DNA of 64,000 nucleotides from positions 16,914 to 80,913 of the forward strand of contig NZ_ATDK01000046.1 in assembly GCF_000444135.1 (NCBI RefSeq), written 5' to 3'. The position numbers and the translations under genes are program-made. The number at the start of each line of letters is the position of its first letter. Position 1 is the stretch's first letter. Source of the stretch: Pseudomonas avellanae BPIC 631. GTDB lineage: Bacteria; Pseudomonadota; Gammaproteobacteria; Pseudomonadales; Pseudomonadaceae. Shown here one piece after another: positions 31,001-39,485 of the stretch. The notes under the pieces were generated by a model. The model searched no databases. It was not told the DNA's origin and worked only from the letters and a program-made list of their open reading frames with translations.

Positions 31001-31628
31001 GCATATGGGCGGCGGCCGCTACTTTGGAGATGTTGCGTAACAGAGCAATATCCTGCGAGCCACGGTCGAATTCATAATTGGAAATAGCCGCCGCAATCGG
31101 CTCGCCACCGGGGGTGTCGTATTCCTGTGTGTAGGTGTGCAGGTATAAACCGCTCTGGGCGATCTCGGGCGCGTCCTCAAAGTCCTGGGCCAGGTGATCC
31201 TTGCTGATGTCCAGCAATTCGATACGCACGTTCTGGCGAAAATCGGTCTGATCGATCAGCGACTTCACACCTCGCCAGGTTGACTCGACACGTTGAAAAT
31301 CAGGGTGGTGCATGACCGCGTCAAGTTGACGGCTGATCTGTGCATCCAGGGAAGCGATGTGCTCGTCCAGCAAGGTCTTGTCCAGGCGTTCGACTTTATG
31401 CGACGACTGTTTGAGCAGGTTCAGAAAAACACTGACGGCCGCAGTGACCCGCTCATCGGCAGAAGCTTCGGACAAGGCCTCGGAGTTCTGAAACGCTTCG
31501 ATGCCATTCAACCGGGCTATCGGGCTGAGATTGATCTTGGCAAACAAGGCGCCATAGATCCCTTGGCCGCCGTCTGCGTCGAGGGTCTTGGTCAACTGCG
31601 AGGCTGGTGAAGATTGTTCTGCGGGCAT
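30993..31628 (-). pseudogene. tssC: Truncated TssC (VipB), type VI secretion sheath large subunit
   Basis: ATG 31628 follows AAGGAA. The 211 residues match the N-terminal part of the type VI sheath protein TssC, including FQRVESTWRGVKSLIDQTDF and YEFDRGSQDIALLRNISKVA. The family sequence continues after AAAAHMP for nearly 300 more residues, but here only one Ala follows before TGA at 30993. The rest of the gene and all other type VI genes expected downstream are absent. A deletion has joined tssC to an unrelated gene remnant. The product could not form a contractile sheath. Confidence 0.88.
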
Positions 31629-31662
31629 GATGAAAATTTCCTTATTAACGAACCAAGGGCAA

Positions 31663-32166
31663 TCAACGATCTTCTTGTGGCGCCAGCGCAGCCAGTTCGG
31701 CTCGCAATTCGTCACTCAGCGCGTCGTCCTTGAGGATGCGTTCCAGCTCATGGCGAAAAGTAGCGTTATCCAACAGGTTGGATTTAAGGTCGCGCAGCAG
31801 GTTGCGCATCGCCAGCAGGGCTCGCAATTGCGGAATTTGCCGCGCCACCTGTTCAGGCTCAAAGTCTTTCATGCCCTGAAAACTCAACGCGACAGCCGTG
31901 TCGGCGTTGCCGTCGATCAAGGTATTTTCTATTGCCAGTTTCAGGCTCGGCGAGAACTCGGCCAGCACACTGTCGAAGTTGTTCTTGTTAATGTCGACCT
32001 TGCTTCTTTCAGATAACGGGCGCTGTTCCTTGCCGTTGCTGTAATCCCCCATCAGCATTAATTTGAGTGGGAGTTCGACCTTCTTTTGAGCGCCGCCCGT
32101 GTGCAAGTCAAGCTTGATGTTGACCCGAGCTTTGGGCACTTCGTTTTGAAAACTGTTCGATGCCAT
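31663..32166 (-). CDS. tssB: TssB (VipA), type VI secretion sheath small subunit
   Basis: A complete 167-residue TssB. It has the family stretches VNIKLDLHTGG near the start, PLKLMLMGDYS, and FEPEQVARQIPQLRALLAMRNLL in the C-terminal half. ATG 32166 follows GGAGG closely. TssB normally co-assembles with TssC into the contractile sheath in the cytoplasm. Since tssC, 35 bases downstream, is cut and no other type VI genes are present, this gene is probably an orphan relic although its own frame is intact. Confidence 0.9.
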   Translation of the reverse strand: MASNSFQNEVPKARVNIKLDLHTGGAQKKVELPLKLMLMGDYSNGKEQRPLSERSKVDINKNNFDSVLAEFSPSLKLAIENTLIDGNADTAVALSFQGMKDFEPEQVARQIPQLRALLAMRNLLRDLKSNLLDNATFRHELERILKDDALSDELRAELAALAPQEDR

Positions 32167-32780
32167 ACATCCTCCAGACACAACTCTGCGAGACAGAAAA
32201 ATCCGCCAGCCAACCCGATAAGCAATTCAAGAGACGCCTTGCGCAACAGGCTTCAGGCGACCCGCAGACCCAGGCGCATACAAGCGACAGAAATCCACGC
32301 AATATTTTTTATTCGTTGCCGGCACATTTAAACAGCCAGCTATAAACAATGCGTTGAAACAATTAGCCGCAAAAATGAGGTGACACATATTTATCACGAA
32401 TTATTTCAAAAGCAAGCATTGCCATGACGAAATCTTTAATTTTTTGAACTGGGTCTACGACAACTCAGAAGTCGACTTTTATTAAAGAAAAGTCCTACGC
32501 GCTTTCGGAAAAGGCCTACATATAAGCCCAACTTATTCTGTTACGAGTCGATAAACACGGCCATCATGTTTGGGGGAGTTTTAAAGAAGACTTTCAAACT
32601 TGGCAGACTATCTGATCTGAACCGGGGAGACGCCTGATGAAGCGGATGACCATTCGCCAAATGGCTATGGGAGGGGGTCATTCAAAGAATGAATCGATGA
32701 GTTAACGGTGAGAGAAGTCTGATTACCTGACCGGGAACAGCGGAATGTACCGTGCCACATTCCACCGTTCAGCAACGGGC
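32167..32780. other. AT-rich intergenic region upstream of the type VI remnant
   Basis: About 600 bases without a long gene. From roughly 32290 to 32620 the sequence is clearly richer in A and T than its surroundings. It should include the old promoter for tssB on the minus strand. A sigma-54-like GG/GC pair near 32412-32424 has the wrong spacing. On the plus strand a 22-codon frame (32637-32705) follows a strong ribosome site. Nothing else can be named. Confidence 0.5.
32637..32705 (+). CDS. Possible 22-residue small protein or stub of a lost gene
   Basis: ATG 32637 is preceded by GGGGAGA with seven bases between, an unusually good ribosome site for an intergenic region. The frame encodes MKRMTIRQMAMGGGHSKNES followed by two residues and TAA. 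It is rich in Met, Lys and Arg and resembles nothing I know. It may be a real small protein, a leader peptide, or the start of a gene lost in the same rearrangement that cut the type VI cluster. Confidence 0.25.
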   Translation: MKRMTIRQMAMGGGHSKNESMS

Positions 32781-33371
32781 CTATTCAGCCTCGGGAAACA
32801 CCGGCTCGCCAAGATTGAGCATCAGCCGGTTGGCCCAGGCGAAGATCGCGATGGCGTGAATCAAATCCAGCACCTGCGCATCATCCAGGCCCTGCTCACG
32901 CAACGCTGTGATGTGCGTGGCGTTGAGCGAAGCAGGCTCAAGGGTCAGGTCGATGGCGAACTGCACAACGGCTTTTTCGCGTGCCGTGGTGCCTGCCGTT
33001 GCAGGGTCGGCGAAGACTTGGGCAATCACGTCATTGCGCTTGGCCAGTTGCTCGAAACGCTGTGCATGCACCGACGCGCAATACACGCAGCGGTTGATGC
33101 GCGAGACCACGGTGCTGGCCAGCTCTCGCTCGGCACGGGACAGGCCGCTCGGCGCGTACATGATGGCGTTGAAGGCCTGGGAGCGTTGCCGAAGGATGTC
33201 CGGGTGGTGCGCCAGGGTCAGGTAGTAATCCGAGGTCCTGGCCTGCGGATGGCTCTCTTCGAGCACGCCGATCTGCTCGGCAGTGGCGTTGTTCAGGTCC
33301 ACGGTCGGTAACCAGGCTTTCCAGCCCAGCAGCTGATTGGTGAAACCTTCGATTTCAATAAGCTCGCTCAT
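32781..33371 (-). CDS. AhpD-fold alkylhydroperoxidase-domain protein (Avi_7169-type)
   Basis: A 196-residue protein with the AhpD/carboxymuconolactone decarboxylase fold. The redox centre is RCVYCASVHAQRF, a CxxC followed by His three residues on. It is the last gene of an operon and overlaps the upstream CMD-like gene by one base. Protein families defined on gene clusters from Klebsiella (KPN_01854) and Agrobacterium (Avi_7169, Avi_7170) contain the same trio: this protein, a CMD-like partner and a peptide-type binding protein. Its likely task is peroxide or thiol chemistry tied to oxidation of an imported compound; the substrate is unknown. Confidence 0.82.
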   Translation of the reverse strand: MSELIEIEGFTNQLLGWKAWLPTVDLNNATAEQIGVLEESHPQARTSDYYLTLAHHPDILRQRSQAFNAIMYAPSGLSRAERELASTVVSRINRCVYCASVHAQRFEQLAKRNDVIAQVFADPATAGTTAREKAVVQFAIDLTLEPASLNATHITALREQGLDDAQVLDLIHAIAIFAWANRLMLNLGEPVFPEAE

Positions 33372-33892
33372 CAGGCCGCTCCGGCAGATTGAATGGCGGT
33401 CAGCCCTGCGGCCAGACGCACCTGGTAGGACAGGAACGCAATCAGCTGCGCCAGTACCACGATTTCAGCGGTGCTCAAGCCCTGAAGTTGCAGCGCCTGC
33501 AAGGCACTTTGATCGCCGTGTACCGGAGACTCGATCAAGGTGCGGGTAAAACACAGGATCGCCGCCAAACGCGGGTCTTCAAGCAGGTCGATCCGGTTGG
33601 CGTCCACGTCCGCCAGCACGCTGGCCGCTACGCCCACTTCGCGCAATTGCTGCAGGTAATACGCGGTCAGGGTTGGCTGCGCGCTCAGCTGGGTCGCGTA
33701 ATAGGCAACCCACAGACGCTCGCTCAGCGGCAGGTTATCTGCCAATGCCGGGTCGAAGAAAAGCGCCTGGCTGCCCTGGGTTGCCGTGGCAACCTTGTCA
33801 CGGGCATGGCGCACGATGTGCAAAGGGCTGCCAGGGTCGATGCCCAGCAGGTTATCCAGCAAGTCCGGTGTGTTTGAATGCTCGGTCGTCAT
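33371..33892 (-). CDS. CMD-domain protein (Avi_7170-type) without a CxxC motif
   Basis: A 173-residue helical protein related to carboxymuconolactone decarboxylases. Unlike its neighbour it has no CxxC; only one Cys is seen (AAILCFTRTL). It probably partners the adjacent AhpD-like protein, since the two genes overlap and occur together in other bacteria. Function unknown. Confidence 0.75.
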   Translation of the reverse strand: MTTEHSNTPDLLDNLLGIDPGSPLHIVRHARDKVATATQGSQALFFDPALADNLPLSERLWVAYYATQLSAQPTLTAYYLQQLREVGVAASVLADVDANRIDLLEDPRLAAILCFTRTLIESPVHGDQSALQALQLQGLSTAEIVVLAQLIAFLSYQVRLAAGLTAIQSAGAA

Positions 33893-33963
33893 GAAATGTC
33901 CTGCAAGGCTGTCGTGCCACTCGCGCAGCAGCTTTTAAAAGCCGCGACGCGAATAAGGGAAGA

Positions 33964-35529
33964 TCACGGCTGTTCGGTGACCATGGTCGCCGCAGTGCGG
34001 TCGCTGACCAGCGGCTCGACTTTCAGGCCTTTGCGCGCCGCCCAGATGTTCTGGTAATGGAACAGCGGGATAATGCCAACGTCGTCGCTGACCACCTGGA
34101 CCGAGTCCTGAAGGATCTTGCGGCGTTTGGCCTCGTCGAATTCAGCCGTGGAATCGGCCAGCGCCTTGTCCACCAACGGGTTGCTGTAGTGCCCCCAGTT
34201 GGACGCGCCCTGCCCTTTGCTGCTGTCCACTGTGGTCAGAATATTGGTCAGTGCATAAGCCGCTTCACCGGTGCCGTTGCCCCAGGCAATCACGCTGACT
34301 GCCAGCTCATTCTTGTTGGCCTTGCCTGCGTAGACCGCCCACGGCAGCACTTCCAGCTGCACCTTGACGCCGATTCGTGTCCAGAACTGCGCCACGGCCT
34401 GCATCACTTCCGGCGCTTGCGGGTAACGGTCACCCGGTACGTGCACGGTCAACTGAAAGCCTTCGGGAAAGCCTGCCTGTGCCAGCAGGTCCTTGGCCTG
34501 TTTGACGTCATACGGGATGTTCTTGATGCCGGGGTTGTAACCGAAAGTATTGGCCGGCATCCACTGATTGGCCTCGGTCACGGTGCCCTGCATGATGCGC
34601 TCGTCGATGGCCGGGCGATTGATCGCCAGGGACAATGCCTTGCGCACCCGCACGTCCAGCAACGGGTTCTCAGCCAGCGGTTTACCGGCGTTGTCACGAA
34701 TGAATTCGTTGGAACCTGCACGGAAGCTTGGCTGAATGATCAGCGCACGCAAGCCCTGATAGGCGAAGACATTGACGCTCGGGGTTTTGCGCAGACGCTC
34801 GACGTCAGTTGGCGACACCTTGTCGATCACGTCCACATCGCCCGCCAGCAACGCCGCAGTGCGGTTGGCGGCGTTGGCGATGAAACGGAAATCGACCTTG
34901 TCCCAGGTCGGTTTCGCTCCCCAGTAGCTGTCGTTGCGGGCAAAGATCGTGCGATCACCCGGTACAAACGAGACAAAACGATAAGGCCCGGTGCCGATCA
35001 GGGCTTTGCCCGAGTTGTAATCGGCGCTGCTGGCGGCGGCGCCTGCATGGCGGCTGACGATGTAGATGGAATCGACGTCCGGTAGCAGGTTGGCGTTGGG
35101 CAGGCGGGTCTTGATGATCAGGGTGTGATCGTCTTTGGCCTTGACCGATTCGACGGTGCGCATGGCACCGGCGTAAGACGCAACACTACCGGGCACGCTG
35201 CGCGCGCGCTCGAACGAGAACACCAGGTCGTCGGCGGTCAGCGGTGTGCCGTCCTGCCACTTCACGTCATCGCGCAGGGCAAACTCCCAAGTGGTGTCGT
35301 CAATGACTTTCCAGCTTTTCGCGAGGCCCGGCAGGGTCTTGTCGTCACGGCGGCTGACCAGCGATTCAAAGGCGTGCAGCGCCACCGAGCGGTCGCCGGC
35401 ATAGTTGTTCAGTTGCGGGTCGAGCGACGAGACCGGGTCGGCGTAACCGATGCGCAGGTCTTGCGCCGAAACACTGCCGGCGGCCAGCACGAGCGCCGAG
35501 GCCAATAAAGAACGAACGAGTGGTTTCAT
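33964..35529 (-). CDS. Peptide-type ABC transporter substrate-binding protein (KPN_01854-type)
   Basis: A 521-residue binding protein of the DppA/OppA class. The signal peptide ends around SVSAQ at residue 23. Typical segments are LAKSWKVIDDTTWEFALRDD and VRKALSLAINRPAID. It sits between the ATPase gene dppF-like (51 bases upstream) and the CMD pair. The transporter belongs to the nickel/peptide/opine class, but the company of a flavin monooxygenase and AhpD-fold enzymes suggests a small organic compound that is oxidised after import rather than a nutrient peptide. Confidence 0.88.
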   Translation of the reverse strand: MKPLVRSLLASALVLAAGSVSAQDLRIGYADPVSSLDPQLNNYAGDRSVALHAFESLVSRRDDKTLPGLAKSWKVIDDTTWEFALRDDVKWQDGTPLTADDLVFSFERARSVPGSVASYAGAMRTVESVKAKDDHTLIIKTRLPNANLLPDVDSIYIVSRHAGAAASSADYNSGKALIGTGPYRFVSFVPGDRTIFARNDSYWGAKPTWDKVDFRFIANAANRTAALLAGDVDVIDKVSPTDVERLRKTPSVNVFAYQGLRALIIQPSFRAGSNEFIRDNAGKPLAENPLLDVRVRKALSLAINRPAIDERIMQGTVTEANQWMPANTFGYNPGIKNIPYDVKQAKDLLAQAGFPEGFQLTVHVPGDRYPQAPEVMQAVAQFWTRIGVKVQLEVLPWAVYAGKANKNELAVSVIAWGNGTGEAAYALTNILTTVDSSKGQGASNWGHYSNPLVDKALADSTAEFDEAKRRKILQDSVQVVSDDVGIIPLFHYQNIWAARKGLKVEPLVSDRTAATMVTEQP

Positions 35530-35580
35530 GGGTGATTCCTTGTACGCAATAGCGAAAATTGACGAGCTTGAGGTGCTCGT

Positions 35581-36594
35581 TCAGCTCTGATCATTCAGGT
35601 GACACGCGCTCTGGTGGTTCGGCGAAACCTCCCTCAGCGCTGGAGCTTCCTCACGGCAGCGCGCCAAGGCGCGCGGGCAGCGAGGGTGGAAATGACACCC
35701 GGCGGGCGGGTTCAGCGGGCTGGGGATTTCCCCTTTGATCGCGTCATAACGGGTGCTGCGAATATCGAAGCGCGGGATCTGCGCCAGCAGCGCCTGGGTG
35801 TACGGGTGATTGGCCCGCGCAAACAGGTCATCGACCGATGCGGTCTCGACCACCCGGCCCAGGTACATCACCACCACGCGGTCACACAGATGTTCCACCA
35901 CACCCAGGTCGTGGCTGATGAACAGATAGGTCAGGCCCAGCTCATCGCGAAGGTCCATGAACAGGTTGAGAATCTGCGCCTGAATCGACACGTCTAGCGC
36001 GGCCACCGACTCGTCACAGACCAGCAGTTCCGGCTGCACCGCCAGCGCACGGGCGATGCCAATACGCTGGCGCTGACCACCGCTGAACTGATGCGGGTAG
36101 CGCTGGCGCAATTGCGGGCTGAGCCCGGCGCGTTGCAATTGAGCGCTGACATACTCATCGGCGTCTTTGCGGTCGGTCAGGCCATGCAGCAGCGCGCCCT
36201 CGCCGACAATCCGGTCAACCCGCAGGCGCGGATTGAGGCTCGACGAGGGGTCCTGAAAAATCATCTGCACCTTGAGACGCAACGCCCGGCGTTCCTGTGG
36301 GGTCAGGCTGTCGAGCGGCTTGCCGTCCACCGAGGTGCTGCCGGAGGACACCGGCAGCAGCCCGGCCACCATGCGCCCCAGGGTCGATTTGCCGCAGCCC
36401 GATTCGCCCACCAGCCCGACCACTTCGCCACGAAGAATGCGCAGATCGACGCGATCCACCGCGTGGGTCACCGGTTTGGGGCGGGTCAGGTGCAGGCGCT
36501 GCAACAGACCTTGAAAAGAACGCTCGTCCACCGGCTTGCCGAAGGTCTTGCTGACCTGGTGCAGCTCGATGAGGGGAATCTGATTACTGGACAT
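35581..36594 (-). CDS. Oligopeptide-type ABC transporter ATPase, DppF/OppF-like
   Basis: A 337-residue ATPase with Walker A GESGCGKST, signature FSGGQRQRIGIARAL, Walker B LLVCDESVAALD, and the C-terminal oligopeptide extension with HPRCPRALARC. ATG 36594 lies inside the end of the preceding ATPase gene (11-base overlap); the longer frame to 36708 would overlap it more and is less likely. Note DES rather than DEP after Walker B. Confidence 0.9.
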   Translation of the reverse strand: MSSNQIPLIELHQVSKTFGKPVDERSFQGLLQRLHLTRPKPVTHAVDRVDLRILRGEVVGLVGESGCGKSTLGRMVAGLLPVSSGSTSVDGKPLDSLTPQERRALRLKVQMIFQDPSSSLNPRLRVDRIVGEGALLHGLTDRKDADEYVSAQLQRAGLSPQLRQRYPHQFSGGQRQRIGIARALAVQPELLVCDESVAALDVSIQAQILNLFMDLRDELGLTYLFISHDLGVVEHLCDRVVVMYLGRVVETASVDDLFARANHPYTQALLAQIPRFDIRSTRYDAIKGEIPSPLNPPAGCHFHPRCPRALARCREEAPALREVSPNHQSACHLNDQS

Positions 36595-37597
36595 CGGCGC
36601 CAGCTCCTGGATAAAAGCAGCGAACCGTATGGCCCGGCAGAATCTCGCGTGGTTCGGGGTCTTGCGCGCACGCCTGTGCGGCTCTGGCGCAGCGTGCAGC
36701 AAACGCACAGCCCACCGGCATCGACAGCAGGTCCGGCGCCATGCCGGGAATCTGCCGCAGGCGCTGACCGCGTTTGTTGCGGCTCGGCAGGCTGTCGATC
36801 AGGCCTTGTGTATAGGGATGTTGCGGGCGATCCAGCACGTCAGCGACCGAGCCTTGCTCGACAATGCGCCCGGCGTACATCACCACCACGTCGTCGGCAA
36901 GCCCCGCCACCACCGACAGGTCATGGGTGATCCAGATCAGCGAGGTGCCCTGTTCGCGCACCAGTTTCTGCACTTCGCTGAGAATCTGCGCCTGAATGGT
37001 CACGTCCAGCGCGGTGGTCGGCTCGTCGGCGATAATCAGGTCCGGGGCGTGCAACAGCGCAATGGCAATCGCCACCCGCTGGCGCATGCCGCCGGACAGT
37101 TGATGCGGGTAGGCGCGCAGACGCTCTTCAGGGCTGGCAATGCCCATCAATGCCAGGGTGCGGCTGGCATGCTCACGGGCCTCGCGTTTGCCGAGCGTAC
37201 TGTGCGCGCGCACCGCTTCGATCATTTGCGTGTCGACCCGCAACACTGGATTGAGGGTCATCATCGGGTCCTGAAAAATCATCGCGACCCGGTTGCCCTG
37301 GATTTCACGCAGTTGACCGGCCGAGAGCTTTGTCAGGTCACGGCCTTTGAACAGCACCTGGCCGCCACTGATGCGCCCCGGTTCGTCCACCAGACCGAGA
37401 ATCGAAAACCCGGTGACCGACTTGCCTGACCCCGACTCGCCCACCAGCCCCAGAATGCGCCCTGGCTGAACGCGCAGCGAGACATTACGCACCGCAGGCA
37501 ACACACCGGCGCGGGTGTGAAACGAGGTGCACAGGTCTCGCACGTCCAGGGTCGGTTCGACCGAGGATGCCACGCGCGATGCTTCAGGCAGGCTCAT
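36584..37597 (-). CDS. Oligopeptide-type ABC transporter ATPase, DppD/OppD-like
   Basis: A 337-residue ATPase with Walker [10 protein letters not shown], signature [15 protein letters not shown], Walker [13 protein letters not shown] and the C-terminal motif [11 protein letters not shown] of oligopeptide ATPases. It overlaps the permease gene upstream by ATGA and the second ATPase downstream. The two ATPases should form a heterodimer driving import through the two permeases. Confidence 0.92.
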   Translation of the reverse strand: MSLPEASRVASSVEPTLDVRDLCTSFHTRAGVLPAVRNVSLRVQPGRILGLVGESGSGKSVTGFSILGLVDEPGRISGGQVLFKGRDLTKLSAGQLREIQGNRVAMIFQDPMMTLNPVLRVDTQMIEAVRAHSTLGKREAREHASRTLALMGIASPEERLRAYPHQLSGGMRQRVAIAIALLHAPDLIIADEPTTALDVTIQAQILSEVQKLVREQGTSLIWITHDLSVVAGLADDVVVMYAGRIVEQGSVADVLDRPQHPYTQGLIDSLPSRNKRGQRLRQIPGMAPDLLSMPVGCAFAARCARAAQACAQDPEPREILPGHTVRCFYPGAGADVQ

Positions 37598-38514
37598 CGC
37601 TGCAACCTCGGGTTCAGGACATCGCGCAGACGGTCACCGACCAGATTGATCGCGACGATGGTGATCAGCAGAGCCAGCCCCGGAAACAGGCTGATCCAGT
37701 ATTCATTGCTGAGCATGTACTGAAAGCCGTTGGCGATCAGCAGCCCCAGCGAGGGCTCGGTGACCGGCACGCCCAGGCCTAGAAACGACAGGGTCGCTTC
37801 CAGCGTGATGGCACGGGCGATCTGCAACGCGCCAATCACGATCAGCGGCGGCAGGCAGTTGGGCAGGATGTGTCCGATCACGATGCGCAGCGGACCAACG
37901 CCCTGCCCGCGCGCCGCATCGACGTATTCGCGGCGGCTTTCAGTCAGCGCCTGGCCCCGCGCAGTACGCGCGTAATAGGCCCATTCGAGCAGGATCAGGG
38001 TGAGCATCACGTTACAGACACCCTTGCCCAGCCAGGCGAGAATCATCAGCGCCATCAGAATCACCGGGAACGACAGCAGCAGATCGACCAGGCGCATCAA
38101 CAAGGCATCGACCCAGCCACCGGCGTACGCCGACATCAGCCCTAGCAACGTGCCAATGACCGCGGCGATCAAGGCCGAACCGATGCCGACCCACAGGCTG
38201 ATGCGCAGACCGTAGATAATCGCCGAGACCAGATCGCGGCCCTGGCCATCGGTGCCCAGCCAATAGGAGTAGCCGCTGTCCATGTTCAGGCTGCCGGGCG
38301 GCATGCGCGCATCCATCACGTTGAGCTGCATCAGGTCGTAAGGGTTCTGCACCACGATCCACGGTGCGAACGCGGCCACCAGCACGATGACCAGCAACAG
38401 CAGCAAACCGACCACTGCCGTGGTGGAACTCATGAATTCGACAATCACCCGACGCCAGGGCGACTGGGCCTGCAACAGCGTGTTGGCAGGCGCGACCTTT
38501 GCGATGACGTTCAT
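37594..38514 (-). CDS. Oligopeptide-type ABC transporter permease, DppC-like
   Basis: A 306-residue permease with an N-terminal anchor segment followed by the transport domain. The coupling motif reads EYVDAARGQGVGPLRIVIGH, and LGTDGQGRDLVSAIIYGLR is the typical DppC stretch. It overlaps both neighbours by four bases, in line with one polycistronic transcript. Confidence 0.92.
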   Translation of the reverse strand: MNVIAKVAPANTLLQAQSPWRRVIVEFMSSTTAVVGLLLLLVIVLVAAFAPWIVVQNPYDLMQLNVMDARMPPGSLNMDSGYSYWLGTDGQGRDLVSAIIYGLRISLWVGIGSALIAAVIGTLLGLMSAYAGGWVDALLMRLVDLLLSFPVILMALMILAWLGKGVCNVMLTLILLEWAYYARTARGQALTESRREYVDAARGQGVGPLRIVIGHILPNCLPPLIVIGALQIARAITLEATLSFLGLGVPVTEPSLGLLIANGFQYMLSNEYWISLFPGLALLITIVAINLVGDRLRDVLNPRLQR

Positions 38515-39485
38515 CGTGATGCCTCGATACGGACACGTGGGTCCAGCAGGTAATACAGGCCGTCAACGATCAGGTTGAGCACCACAAAAATCACCACGAC
38601 CACCATCAGGTAAGCGACCACCACCGGGCGGTCGAGCATGTTGATGCTGTCGAGGATCAGCTTGCCGGCACCCGGCCAGGCAAAAATGCTTTCGGTGACC
38701 ACGGCGTAGGCAATGGTCGAACCCAGCTCCATGGCCAGCACCGTCACCACCGGGATCATGGTGTTGCGCATGACGTGCATGCACATCACGCGCATCGGCG
38801 ACAGGCCTTTGGCGCGGGCGAACTTGACGAACTCCTGCGGCAATACTTCGCGCACGCCTGCACGGGTCAGGCGCAGCACCAGCGAAATCTTGAACAGCGC
38901 CAGGTTCAGCGCAGGCAACAGCAGGTGTTGCAAGCCGTCGAGGGTTAGCCAGGACCATTGCACGCCGAGCCATTCTCGGGTTTCGCCGCGACCGCTGGCT
39001 GGCAGCCAGCCCAGCGTGATCGAGAACAGCATGATCATCATCAACGCTACCCAGAACGCCGGCAGCGAAAAGGCGACGATGCTCGCCGCCATCATCAGTC
39101 GGGACAGCGGATGATCGGGGTACATGCCGGCAAACATCCCCAGCGGTACGCCGATGACCACGGCCAGAAACAGCGCGCTGAACGCCAGCTCGAAGGTGGC
39201 GGGCAGGCGTTGCAGGATCAGGCGCATGGCGTCTTCGTGATAGACGAAACTCTGGCCCAGATTGCCGTGCACGGCGCCTTTGAGGAAGATCAGGTATTGC
39301 TGCCACAGCGGCTGGTCCAGCCCCAGGTGCGCGATGGCTTGCAGGCGTTCGGCCTGATTGAGGTCTTCACCGACCAGAATGTCCATCGGGTTGCCGATGG
39401 CATTCAGGCCGACGAACACCACCACTGTCATCAGCAAAATGACCAGCAACGACTGGGTCAAGCGGCGCAGCGCCCAGCCGGTCAT
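38511..39485 (-). CDS. Oligopeptide-type ABC transporter permease, DppB-like
   Basis: A 324-residue permease with LRRLTQSLLVILLMTVVVF as first membrane span, DLNQAERLQAIAHLGLDQPL in the first periplasmic part, and the coupling loop EFVKFARAKGLSPMRVM. ATG 39485 overlaps the stop of the flavin monooxygenase gene (ATGA). The longer open frame to 39758 runs inside that gene and is not needed. Confidence 0.92.
   Translation of the reverse strand: MTGWALRRLTQSLLVILLMTVVVFVGLNAIGNPMDILVGEDLNQAERLQAIAHLGLDQPLWQQYLIFLKGAVHGNLGQSFVYHEDAMRLILQRLPATFELAFSALFLAVVIGVPLGMFAGMYPDHPLSRLMMAASIVAFSLPAFWVALMMIMLFSITLGWLPASGRGETREWLGVQWSWLTLDGLQHLLLPALNLALFKISLVLRLTRAGVREVLPQEFVKFARAKGLSPMRVMCMHVMRNTMIPVVTVLAMELGSTIAYAVVTESIFAWPGAGKLILDSINMLDRPVVVAYLMVVVVIFVVLNLIVDGLYYLLDPRVRIEASR

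Noticed and set aside
32412..32424. Sigma-54-like promoter TGGCAATGCTTGC on the minus strand upstream of tssB
   Set aside because: The GG and GC doublets are eight bases apart rather than ten, so it would not be recognised.
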